Shown in pieces: positions 1-6,116 of a stretch of DNA of 9,032 nucleotides. Under the pieces are notes generated by a model, which saw nothing but the letters and a program-made list of their open reading frames with translations, was not told the origin of the DNA and searched no databases. This stretch comes from SKLM01 sp050049955. GTDB lineage: Bacteria; Chloroflexota; Anaerolineae; B4-G1. Position numbers and translations under genes: made by a program. The DNA lies in assembly GCA_050049955.1 (NCBI GenBank), contig JASFVG010000182.1:1-9032 (forward strand), read 5' to 3'. Position 1 is the stretch's first letter. The number at the start of each line of letters is the position of its first letter.

Positions 1-153
1 AGGAGTTGTGGGAAAGTCGCCACTGGCCGAGCGTCTCTTGCTATCTCAGAAGGCACTGGTCTTGGACACTTCTGTCACCCGTCCAGACCCCAGTCGCCGG
101 CAGAGCATCCCACAAGACGTGGACTCGACGAACATTCCATGAGAGGGGAAACG
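1..153. other. Leader region upstream of the FGE-like gene
   Basis: I see no supportable gene here. The reading frame of the following gene has no stop back to the window edge, but the third codon positions in this stretch lack the strong G/C bias seen inside that gene, and the implied peptide resembles nothing I recognise. A Shine-Dalgarno-like GAGAGGGG at 141-148 sits 5 nt before the ATG at 154 and decides that start. A tail of an upstream gene in the first few dozen bases cannot be excluded. Confidence 0.4.
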
Positions 154-861
154 ATGCATGACGAGACCCCGATCCGGCAGTCCGTGCAGGTCGTCTTGAT
201 ACCCGGCGGCGAGTTCCTTATGGGCGATGATTCGATGGGGGACCATAGCCCCGCTCATCGCGTGGTCCTGGATCCCTTCTACATCGACGCCCACGAGGTC
301 ACCAACGCACGGTACCACGCGTTCTGTCAGGCGACAGGACATCGTCTGCCGGAGTTCTGGGAGCGGAGCGGGTTCCGATGCGGACCCGAGTTTCCCGACC
401 ATCCGGTGGTGGGGGTGAACTGGCGGGATGCCGTAGCATACGCCACCTGGTGCGGCGGGCGACTGCCCACCGAGGCAGAGTGGGAGTACGCGGCCCGCGG
501 CGGTCTCAGCGGCATGGATTGGCCCAACGGGGACTCCCTCGATCCGTCGTATGCCAACTTCAAGACATCCGAGCTCGGTGGGCCCGTGGCAGTGCGTAGC
601 TATCCGGCCAACGGCTTTGGCCTGTTTGAAATGGCGGGCAACGTGGTAGAATGGGTCTCTGACTACTACAGCGCCGACTACTATGCCTGGAGCGCTCCGT
701 TCAATCCGCAGGGCCCGGAGACCGGCCGGTTTCGCGTGATCCGCGGTGGCGGATGGCACTCCGGCTCAGCGTGCTGTAGAGTCTACTTCCGGAACGCCCT
801 GCCCGAGAACTGGGTCGACATCGCCGTCGGGTTCCGCTGCGCCCGCGACATCGAACGATGA
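154..861 (+). CDS. Formylglycine-generating-enzyme-fold (SUMF1/FGE-sulfatase domain) protein, probably not a canonical FGE
   Basis: A 235-residue single-domain protein of the FGE-sulfatase (SUMF1) family. Family landmarks are visible in order: IPGGEFLMGD near residues 16-25, RLPTEAEWEYAARGG at 103-117, GLFEMAGNVVEW at 156-167, a RGGGW segment at 197-201 and the closing GFRCAR at 226-231. Canonical aerobic FGE binds Cu(I) through two cysteines in a GGSxxCxxxxC motif. Here the first is serine (S203) and only the second (C208) remains, next to an extra C207. Oxidation of sulfatase cysteine to formylglycine is therefore doubtful; a binding or unrelated oxidase role, as in many SUMF1-fold bacterial proteins, is as likely. 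No signal peptide is seen, so it is probably cytoplasmic. The ATG at 154 is preferred over the one at 139 because GAGAGGGG lies just before it. It ends 19 nt before the next gene on the same strand. No sulfatase gene is in view. Confidence 0.88.
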   Translation: MHDETPIRQSVQVVLIPGGEFLMGDDSMGDHSPAHRVVLDPFYIDAHEVTNARYHAFCQATGHRLPEFWERSGFRCGPEFPDHPVVGVNWRDAVAYATWCGGRLPTEAEWEYAARGGLSGMDWPNGDSLDPSYANFKTSELGGPVAVRSYPANGFGLFEMAGNVVEWVSDYYSADYYAWSAPFNPQGPETGRFRVIRGGGWHSGSACCRVYFRNALPENWVDIAVGFRCARDIER

Positions 862-880
862 TCACTGACCAGCAATCAGA

Positions 881-1504
881 ATGAACTGGGAAGCTTTCCT
901 TTCAGCGCTTGGGCTCGTGTTCGTAGCCGAGTTTGGCGACAAGACGCAGCTCGCCGTGATCACCCAGACCTGCAAGCACGGCAGGCCGTGGGCCGTCTTC
1001 GCCGGTGCGAGCAGCGCATTGATCGCGGTGACAGCCCTGGGGGCCATTGGCGGGCAGGTCTTGGGCCGCCTTGTTCCCGAAGCCGTACTGCGCATGGCTG
1101 CCGCCCTCGCGTTCATAGTGATGGGTGCGTTCGTCGCCCGGGAAGCCACCAAAGCCAGGAAAACGCATCCAAGGGGCGCGCTGCACGCGAACCCAGGCAG
1201 TGACGCGACGGTTTGCGAGTCGAGCAAGGGTTGGGACTGGCGGGCGTTCAGCTCGACCTTTGGGCTACTGTTCGTGGCCGAGCTGGGCGACAAGACCCAG
1301 CTAGCCGTGTTGAGTCTCTCCGGCAAGAACGGCACTGTGTGGGAAGTGTTCGCCGGCGGGGCCTTGGCTTTGACACTGGTGACGGCCATCGGAGCTGCCG
1401 GCGGCCAGGCGCTCTCCCAGCTCATTCCGCAGCGAGCAATACGCTGGGCCTCTGCTCTGGCCTTCCTCGCCATGGGCACCCTGATCGCGACTGGCCTGCT
1501 GTGA
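881..1504 (+). CDS. GDT1/TMEM165 (UPF0016) family membrane cation transporter
   Basis: A 207-residue integral membrane protein with the duplicated architecture of the GDT1/TMEM165/MneA family. Each half carries the signature E-x-G-D-K-T: EFGDKT at residues 17-22 and ELGDKT at 134-139. Each half has about three hydrophobic segments (roughly 5-28, 37-60, 67-87 and 124-147, 154-176, 183-206). The halves are joined by a polar linker (about 88-118). Characterised members move Mn2+ or Ca2+ across membranes, and bacterial members export manganese; the acidic signature residues form the cation path. The length is normal for the family. It follows the FGE-like gene by 19 nt with only a weak ribosome-binding site, so the two are probably cotranscribed. 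The nearby minus-strand P1B ATPase is another cation pump but faces the opposite way. The metal transported cannot be decided from sequence alone. Confidence 0.92.
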   Translation: MNWEAFLSALGLVFVAEFGDKTQLAVITQTCKHGRPWAVFAGASSALIAVTALGAIGGQVLGRLVPEAVLRMAAALAFIVMGAFVAREATKARKTHPRGALHANPGSDATVCESSKGWDWRAFSSTFGLLFVAELGDKTQLAVLSLSGKNGTVWEVFAGGALALTLVTAIGAAGGQALSQLIPQRAIRWASALAFLAMGTLIATGLL

Positions 1505-1765
1505 GGCACCCGCCCCGCCCGGCATGAAGTCCTGGGCTCTGGAGCAACAAGGGCCCCCGGATGGCATTCGCCTAGCCCGGAGCCGCCTCGCTCGATGGCC
1601 GGCCACCTCCACGAGCGTCTAGGGCTGCAGCCCCAATCAGAAGCTGGACCCAACTTGTGGTGCGCCACCGTGCCGCACCCGAGGGCGAGAGCAGTAGCGC
1701 CTCCCCTGCACTCCCAAGGGCCTGGGGCTCGGCTCCTATCTTCAAACCCGCTCCTCCACCCTTGG
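1505..1765. other. Convergent intergenic region
   Basis: This is the gap between the plus-strand transporter and the minus-strand TlpA-like gene, so both transcripts should end here. I see short GC-rich palindromes, including the perfect 12-bp GGGCTGCAGCCC at 1622-1633 and TGGCCGGCCA near 1600. None is followed by a T tract in either direction, so I cannot name an intrinsic terminator. No gene is supported. Confidence 0.4.
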
Positions 1766-2539
1766 TCAGCGCAGAAGGAGTTCGACGTACTGGTTGATGA
1801 CGGCCTCCTCTAAGGGCCCGGAGTGCCTGACCTGTATCACCCCGTTCCGGTCGATGAAGAAGCTGCTGGGAATGCCTCTCACCAGGAAGTCGCGAGCCGC
1901 GATACTGCCCTGGTCCAAAAGGATCGTGAACGTGAGTCCCTGTGCCTCGACGAAACTCTGTACCTCGCTCGTTTCCTCAGCGATATCCACCGAGATGATG
2001 ACCAGGTCGGTGTCCTGGTAACGATCGTAGCTGGCTTGGAGAGCAGACCGCTCTCGACGGCAGTGCGGTCACCAGGTGGTCCAGAAGTTGAGCAGCACCG
2101 GCTTTCCCCTCAGATCGCTGAGGGTAACGATTCCGCTCCCGTCGAGGGCTGGCAGCGCGAGCTTGGGTGCCAGAGCGCCCGCCTCGGGGCCTACGGGCAA
2201 ATCGAGGTCCGGTGCGGGGGTTGGCTCACCCATCGGCTTGGACGCCGGTGTAGGGTTGGGAGTCTGGGTAGGCGGGGAAGGTGGCCCGAACGTCGCGATG
2301 GGTGTCTGAGTCGGCTCAAGCGTCGGAGTCGGCGTTGGCCCGACCACGATTCGCGTGGGCGCCAACTCAGTCGGAGCAGGCGCGTCGCCTGCCGGGTCGG
2401 ACGGCTCGCTTGCCAGTTCAGGCGCCGCTGCCCCTTGGCAGCCTGCAGCCATGATGGCCAGGCCGGCCGCGAGCAGCAGCACGAGCACAAGGATTGACAG
2501 GCCGGACACCTTCCATTCTGATCCCTGGGCGCCTGTCAT
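1766..2539 (-). CDS. Selenocysteine-containing TlpA-like thiol-disulfide lipoprotein (UGA at 2069-2071 read as Sec)
   Basis: Read through one in-frame TGA, this encodes 257 residues. Residues 12-34 are a lipoprotein signal ending in the lipobox AAGC (lipidated Cys34). A Pro/Thr-rich spacer follows (about 40-108), then a TlpA/AhpC-like thioredoxin domain (about 119-257). The domain shows the usual lead-in GKPVLLNFWTTW, the active-site motif U157-P-H-C160, a beta strand LVIISVD (179-185) and the cis-proline segment GIPSSFFID (cis-Pro224). The family has Cys where the TGA falls, and sequence downstream of the TGA continues in the same frame as a full thioredoxin fold with no other stop up to TGA at 1766. 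A hairpin with loop GGUCU starts 14 nt after the UGA (see 2039-2055). The protein should act outside the cytoplasmic membrane as a dithiol/selenothiol oxidoreductase, perhaps reducing the rhodaneses encoded upstream. AAGGGAG lies about 10 nt before the ATG. It has its own promoter at 2851-2879. Ordinary gene callers would split it into two fragments. The alternative, a pseudogene or base error, is less likely given the same pattern in the rhodanese. Confidence 0.88.
2039..2055 (-). promoter_or_regulatory. bSECIS hairpin of the TlpA-like selenoprotein
   Basis: On the coding strand the RNA is GAGAGC-GGUCU-GCUCUC, a perfect 6-bp stem with a 5-nt loop. Counting U of the UGA as 1, the loop occupies 23-27. 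In E. coli fdhF the same GGUCU loop, as I recall that sequence, sits at 22-26. SelB recognises the bulged/loop region of this element. An alternative pairing GACCGC...GCGGUC (UGA base to about 2046) also exists and would compete with it. Confidence 0.8.
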
Positions 2540-2850
2540 CGGACCAACACTCCCTTGGTAGCCGGCACCCAGCCCGTTTGCGTCTTACTTGTACTCAAAG
2601 ATGCCTCCGTGCACACTCCTGTCCGTGCAAAGGTTTCGCCGACCGCGTCGAGCGGATGGGCACTCGCTACGTGTCGCTTCTGTCGGAGCCCGCCGTGCCC
2701 CAGACGCTGAACCAAAGTCAGTTTGCGAGGCTGACCAAAGTCCTGGGCCGATGCAGCCTCCCCGGCATTCTCGCTTCCCCGACGGCTCTGTCCTAATGGA
2801 ACCCAAACCAGGCCGGTGCGTCCACTGCCGGGTTCTCGGCAGAGTCACGG
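2540..2850 (-). other. Long untranslated leader of the TlpA-like gene
   Basis: About 300 nt lie between the inferred transcription start (near 2844) and the ATG at 2539. No open frame here looks like a gene. At the inferred 5' end is a perfect 6-bp hairpin, CTGCCG-AGAACC-CGGCAG (2825-2842), without a following U tract, so it is not an obvious terminator for the ATPase gene. An imperfect direct repeat lies at 2706-2742. A regulatory leader is possible, but I recognise no known riboswitch. Confidence 0.35.
2706..2742. repeat. Short imperfect direct repeat in the TlpA leader
   Basis: GCTGAACCAAAGTC (2706-2719) and GCTGACCAAAGTC (2730-2742) differ by one inserted base and start 24 nt apart. Spacing near two helical turns would suit a protein-binding site, but this could be chance. 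Confidence 0.35.
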
Positions 2851-2879
2851 AATATAACCGGGGATGCGACCTCCGTCAA
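2851..2879 (-). promoter_or_regulatory. Sigma-70-like promoter for the TlpA-like gene
   Basis: On the minus strand, -35 TTGACG (2879-2874) and -10 TATATT (2856-2851) are separated by exactly 17 nt. It starts 40 nt downstream of the ATPase stop codon, so the TlpA-like gene can be transcribed independently of the upstream operon, although readthrough is also possible. Confidence 0.6.
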
Positions 2880-2919
2880 GCTCAGAAGCGTCAAGCAACA
2901 GAGACCGGACAAGGCACCG

Positions 2920-5025
2920 TCAGCCCCGCAGTAGGCGAGCTGAGCTGGCCATAATCAGCAGGTCTGGGATCGACTGAGCGGCGGCGGCCGCGACAGGCGG
3001 CAGGATGCCAAGCGCTGCCAGAGCTATGCCGGCGACGTTGTAAAGCAACCCGAGGGCCAGATTCTGCTTGATCACGCGAAACGTGCGTCGTCCAATGCGA
3101 ACTGCCTCGGGGAGAGCGCGCCAGTCATCCTGCATCAGAGCGATGTCGGCGGCCTCTAGTGCCACGTCCGTTCCCGCCACGCCCATAGCCACTCCTACAT
3201 CCGCCTGGGCCAAGGCCGGCGCGTCGTTCACGCCGTCACCCACCATCAGCACTGTGTGTCCCCGATCCTGCAATCCCTTCACCACGGCGATCTTGTCCTC
3301 GGGGAGCATCTCGGACTGGTAGTCGACACCGAGCCCCAGGGCCAAGGGACTCGCGGAGAGCTCGCTGTCACCCGTAAGCAGCAGTAGGCGCCGGACACCC
3401 AGCTGCCGCAACGCATCCAGGGCCTCCGGGACCTCAGGACGAGGCCTGTCTTCGACAGCCAACAGGCCTGCAACCCGCCAGTCATAGGCCACGAAGAAGA
3501 CGGTCTTGCCGGCTGATCGCCAGGCTGTCGCTTGGTTGTCCGTCGCGGATGGTAGGGGCACTCCCTCGGCTTCCAGCAGCTGACGGGTCCCGACCAGGAT
3601 ATGCGCACCGTTTGAGACCGCCCTCACGCCGAGCCCAACCAGCGGTTCGAACTCCTCCGGTGGTGTGGGGGTGAGCCCACGCTGTCGGGCGGCCTGCCGC
3701 ACAGCTGCTGCCACCGGGTGCTCAGACAAGCGCTCCGCGGTAGCCGCCACCTCCACAACCTGATCCTCCGTCCAGCCGTCCCAGGCCACGACGTCGGTGA
3801 CCGTTGGACGTCCGAAGGTCACGGTCCCCGTCTTGTCCATCACCACAGTGTCGACGCGGGCCAGCAACTCCAGGTACCGCCCGCCCTTGATCAGGATGCC
3901 CTGCCGCGCCGCGCGCCCCACGGCCGCGATGACGGCCGTCGGCGTGGCCAGGGCGATCACGCAGGCACAGGATACGAGCAAGACAGCAATGGCGGCCGTC
4001 AGGTCACGGCCCACCAGATACGTTAGGGCTGCGGCGCCCACGACAACTGGAATGTACCAAGCTGTGAAACGGTCTGCCAGACGCTGGACGGGGGCCCGGT
4101 TCGCCTCCGCCTCCTCCACCAATTGAATGACGCGGCCAAGGGTGGTTTCGGCGCCAGCCCTGGTCACCCGCATAGTGAGGGCGCCACCGTGAGCGATCGT
4201 GCCGGCGAGGAGCCGGCTGCCAGGCTGCTTGTGGACAGGCATACTCTCCCCGGTGATAGGCGACTGATCCACAGCGGCGCTGCCGGTCTCCACCCGACCA
4301 TCGGCGGGCACCCGTTCCCCAGGCCGCACGATCAGCCGGTCGCCCGGCTTCAGAGCCTCGATGGCTACTTCCTGCTCCTCGTCGCCCTCAAGCCGATGAG
4401 CGGTCTCGGGCGCCAGAGACATGAGTGCTCGAATGGCCCGGCGGGAGCGGTCGGTGGTCATGCCCTCCAGGGCATCAGAGACACGCATGAAGAAGACGAT
4501 GACGACCGCCGCGGGGAATTCGCCGATGGCGAGCGCGCCGATGATGCCCAGCGACATCAGAGCGTGGGCCGTGACATGTCCGTGGAAGAGAGCCAGGACA
4601 ACCTTTCGGAAGATGGGGTAGCCGCCCACCAGGATGGTGATGATCGCAGCCCAGGGAGGAACGCGCGCCACCGCGGCTTCGAACAACCCGAGCCGCTCGC
4701 CGACCGTTTCCGCGAGGATCGCCAGGGCCACAATCGCGACGAAGAGACCAGTCAGCCGCTCCGCCAAGCCCGAGACCCGCTCCGGACCGGCGTCCCCCGC
4801 CCCATCAGCCACTCGGTAACCGGCGCTTTCGACCGCCTTCGTGATGCGACTCCGGCTGACGAGGTTGGGATCGTAAACGACATCGAGTCGTTCGGCAACC
4901 AGGTAGACGCGGGCCTCGCGAACACCGGGCACGCCTCGCACGGCCTCCTCAGTGTGGAGGGCGCACTCGGCGCAATCCATACCCTTCACGTGAAACCGTC
5001 GCTTCTGCCACTGCTGAACTGTCAT
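2920..5025 (-). CDS. P1B-type heavy-metal-translocating ATPase with a Cys-Ala-Cys transport motif
   Basis: A 701-residue metal pump. The N-terminal heavy-metal-associated domain (about 10-73) carries GMDCAEC (Cys18, Cys21). Two blocks of membrane helices (about 90-185) precede the actuator domain with TGE (258-260). The transport helix reads SCACVIALATP (352-362). Then come the phosphorylation site DKTGT (Asp397), the SEHP motif (434-437), TGD (551-553) and GDGVNDAP (597-604). The C-terminal membrane pair ends in AAQSIPDLLIMASSARLLR. The length is typical. The transport motif is normally CPC or a variant such as SPC or TPC; here the central proline is alanine, so the metal cannot be inferred from standard subgroup rules. 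It exports or delivers a metal ion using ATP. The ATG lies 18 nt after the rhodanese stop codon, implying one operon. The ribosome-binding site is weak. The stop TGA at 2920 is taken as real, since the family ends here. Confidence 0.95.
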   Translation of the reverse strand: MTVQQWQKRRFHVKGMDCAECALHTEEAVRGVPGVREARVYLVAERLDVVYDPNLVSRSRITKAVESAGYRVADGAGDAGPERVSGLAERLTGLFVAIVALAILAETVGERLGLFEAAVARVPPWAAIITILVGGYPIFRKVVLALFHGHVTAHALMSLGIIGALAIGEFPAAVVIVFFMRVSDALEGMTTDRSRRAIRALMSLAPETAHRLEGDEEQEVAIEALKPGDRLIVRPGERVPADGRVETGSAAVDQSPITGESMPVHKQPGSRLLAGTIAHGGALTMRVTRAGAETTLGRVIQLVEEAEANRAPVQRLADRFTAWYIPVVVGAAALTYLVGRDLTAAIAVLLVSCACVIALATPTAVIAAVGRAARQGILIKGGRYLELLARVDTVVMDKTGTVTFGRPTVTDVVAWDGWTEDQVVEVAATAERLSEHPVAAAVRQAARQRGLTPTPPEEFEPLVGLGVRAVSNGAHILVGTRQLLEAEGVPLPSATDNQATAWRSAGKTVFFVAYDWRVAGLLAVEDRPRPEVPEALDALRQLGVRRLLLLTGDSELSASPLALGLGVDYQSEMLPEDKIAVVKGLQDRGHTVLMVGDGVNDAPALAQADVGVAMGVAGTDVALEAADIALMQDDWRALPEAVRIGRRTFRVIKQNLALGLLYNVAGIALAALGILPPVAAAAAQSIPDLLIMASSARLLRG

Positions 5026-5043
5026 AGCGCAACCAGCGGCGAC

Positions 5044-5456
5044 CTACCTTCTGAAGAGTAGCTCATAGCCGGTGGCCTCCCAGGCCCGCATCCCGCCGTC
5101 GACCTCTTTGACGTTCGTGTAACCGAGCGAGATTAGCGCTTCCGCCGTCTCACTCATCGGCCCGGTCAAGCAATACAGCACGATGGCCGCGCCCTTGTCC
5201 GGGAGCTCTCCGGTGTGATCTGCGATCTCTTCAAACGGAATGAACAGATCCGTCTGCGGTATCTCTCCCTTGTAGGGGATGTGGACGTTGACCAAGGTGG
5301 TGTCCTTCTCCTCCAACAACTCTGGCAGCTGGTCCACTGTGATGTCAGTGTACCCCTTTCCGCCGATTTCCCCGGCGACTCGGCAGCCCAGGCGGCCAAC
5401 ACAATTGCCACAACCGAGGCCAGCAATGAAGCTGAAGTTGCTCGCCGTCCTACCAT
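5044..5456 (-). pseudogene. Exported rhodanese-domain protein, apparent one-base frameshift near 5353-5373
   Basis: The ATG at 5456 has a good ribosome-binding site (GGGGAGTGA directly before it) and opens a convincing signal peptide: positively charged MVGRR, hydrophobic LLASVVAIVLAAW, and a likely cleavage after AWA (residue 24). That frame then becomes meaningless. The rhodanese domain, starting at YTDITVDQLPELL and running to the TAG at 5044, is in the other frame. Joining them needs one extra base around the G/A runs at 5353-5359 or 5367-5373, giving about 137 residues. The domain has the LVNVHIPYKGEIP segment, the catalytic loop YCLTGPMSETA with a normal cysteine, and the closing VDGGMRAWEATGYE. 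Rhodaneses transfer sulfane sulfur through the loop cysteine. The protein would act outside the membrane, soluble or held by an uncleaved signal. It lies 77 nt after the selenocysteine rhodanese and 18 nt before the ATPase. An assembly error, a true mutation, or ribosomal frameshifting could explain the break. A GTG start at 5517 in the domain frame would avoid the frameshift but lacks any export signal. Confidence 0.75.
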
Positions 5457-5533
5457 TCACTCCCCGCGATAGGCCATCGTCCGGGGGCAGAATCCGCCGT
5501 ACCCTCGGCGTGGCCACACCGGCCTGCAGCTGA

Positions 5534-5989
5534 CTAGTAGCCGGAAGCTGTCGGGTAGCCAGCCTTCGTCCACGCTTCGAATCCGCCGGTGAGGGCGAAC
5601 ACGTTCTTCGGATCGACTCCCTGGTTGATCACGACGAGCGCCACCCGGGCGCTCTGCTGTTCAGCCGGTCACGTTCAGTAGAAGATGATGTCTTGGTCAG
5701 CGGGCAGCTCACCGGCTCGCGCCGCTGCGTCAGCCTCAGGAAATGAGACGGCACCGGCCGCGTGCGAGCTGCGAAACGATCGCTCGGAGCGCGTATCATA
5801 CAGAACAGCCTGCCCAGCATCTACGAGCAGCCGTGCCTCTGTGACGCCGATCCGCAGGACTTCGTCGGCACTGCTGACATCTCGCGTCGCGGCAGCCGCC
5901 TCGACCTCCGGCTCGGGGTTCAGGGTGCCACAACCAGCAAGCAGCAGAACCAGACCGATCAGGGTGGCCTTCCACATTCTGTTTTTCAT
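5534..5989 (-). CDS. Rhodanese lipoprotein with two selenocysteines (U-T-U active-site loop)
   Basis: Read through two in-frame TGA codons (5675-5677 and 5669-5671), the gene encodes 151 residues ending at TAG 5534. Residues 1-20 form a lipoprotein signal (MKNRMWKATLIGLVLLLAGC, lipidated Cys20). A rhodanese domain spans about 36-147: VLYDTRSERSFRSSHAAGAVSFP in two stretches (62-84), the catalytic segment IIFY-U105-T-U107-PAEQQSARVA, and the closing VFALTGGFEAWTKAGYP. In many rhodaneses with this loop the sequence is YC-x-C-P-x-E-x-x-SARVA, so both TGAs replace cysteines; U105 is at the catalytic, persulfide-forming position. A perfect hairpin suited to a bSECIS lies downstream (5636-5654). 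The ATG at 5989 has GGAAAGGA just upstream and begins the signal peptide, so the upstream in-frame ATG at 6040 is rejected. Selenium would make the loop more nucleophilic; a selenosulfide between U105 and U107 is conceivable. The protein should be anchored to the outer face of the membrane. A degraded gene is the alternative, but the preserved downstream frame argues against it. Confidence 0.88.
5636..5654 (-). promoter_or_regulatory. bSECIS hairpin of the double-Sec rhodanese
   Basis: Coding-strand RNA GAGCGCC-CGGGU-GGCGCUC forms a perfect 7-bp, GC-rich stem with a 5-nt loop containing GGG and U. Counting U of the UGA as 1, the loop lies at 31-35 from the first UGA and 25-29 from the second, within the distances I know for bacterial SECIS elements. 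One hairpin could therefore serve both codons. Confidence 0.7.
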
Positions 5990-6034
5990 CTGTCCTTTCC
6001 TTGCCTCATCAACAGGCCGACGAGTCCTTGGCCG

Positions 6035-6080
6035 CCTCAAACCTGTCTGTGCCTAGAGGGCCTCCTCAGACCTGTGTGCC
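6035..6080. repeat. Imperfect direct repeat in the gap upstream of the selenocysteine rhodanese
   Basis: CCTCAAACCTGTCTGTGCC (6035-6053) and CCTCAGACCTGTGTGCC (6064-6080) lie 29 nt apart, inside the 127-nt gap between the Rrf2 gene and the rhodanese start. I see no clear -10/-35 pair in this gap, so the repeat may be a regulator site or a small duplication. Confidence 0.4.
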
Positions 6081-6116
6081 AGCCCCCCTCTTCGTTGTCG
6101 AGTGGCCCGCGGCCCC

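Noticed and set aside
1622..1633. Palindrome GGGCTGCAGCCC as a bidirectional terminator
   Set aside because: It has no room for a loop and no T tract on either side.
862..1668. Long minus-strand open frame opposite the GDT1 transporter
   Set aside because: It is a shadow of the real plus-strand gene: its translation lacks any domain, whereas the plus strand has duplicated E-x-GDKT motifs and membrane helices.
2585..2848. Minus-strand 87-codon open frame in the TlpA leader
   Set aside because: GTG start without a ribosome-binding site, irregular composition and no recognisable family; kept only as leader sequence.
2920..2922. Readthrough of the ATPase TGA as selenocysteine
   Set aside because: The ATPase family normally ends at this point and the following codons show no recognisable extension.
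4123..5061. Plus-strand open frame of 312 codons opposite the ATPase
   Set aside because: It lies wholly over the HMA and actuator parts of the P1B ATPase, and its translation is polar, low-complexity and unlike any family.
1766..5989. UGA reassigned genome-wide to another amino acid (for example Trp or Gly)
   Set aside because: Several genes here end in TGA where the family ends, tryptophan next to the TlpA site is encoded by TGG, and all three internal TGAs fall on cysteine positions with a SECIS-like hairpin, which fits selenocysteine and not general reassignment.
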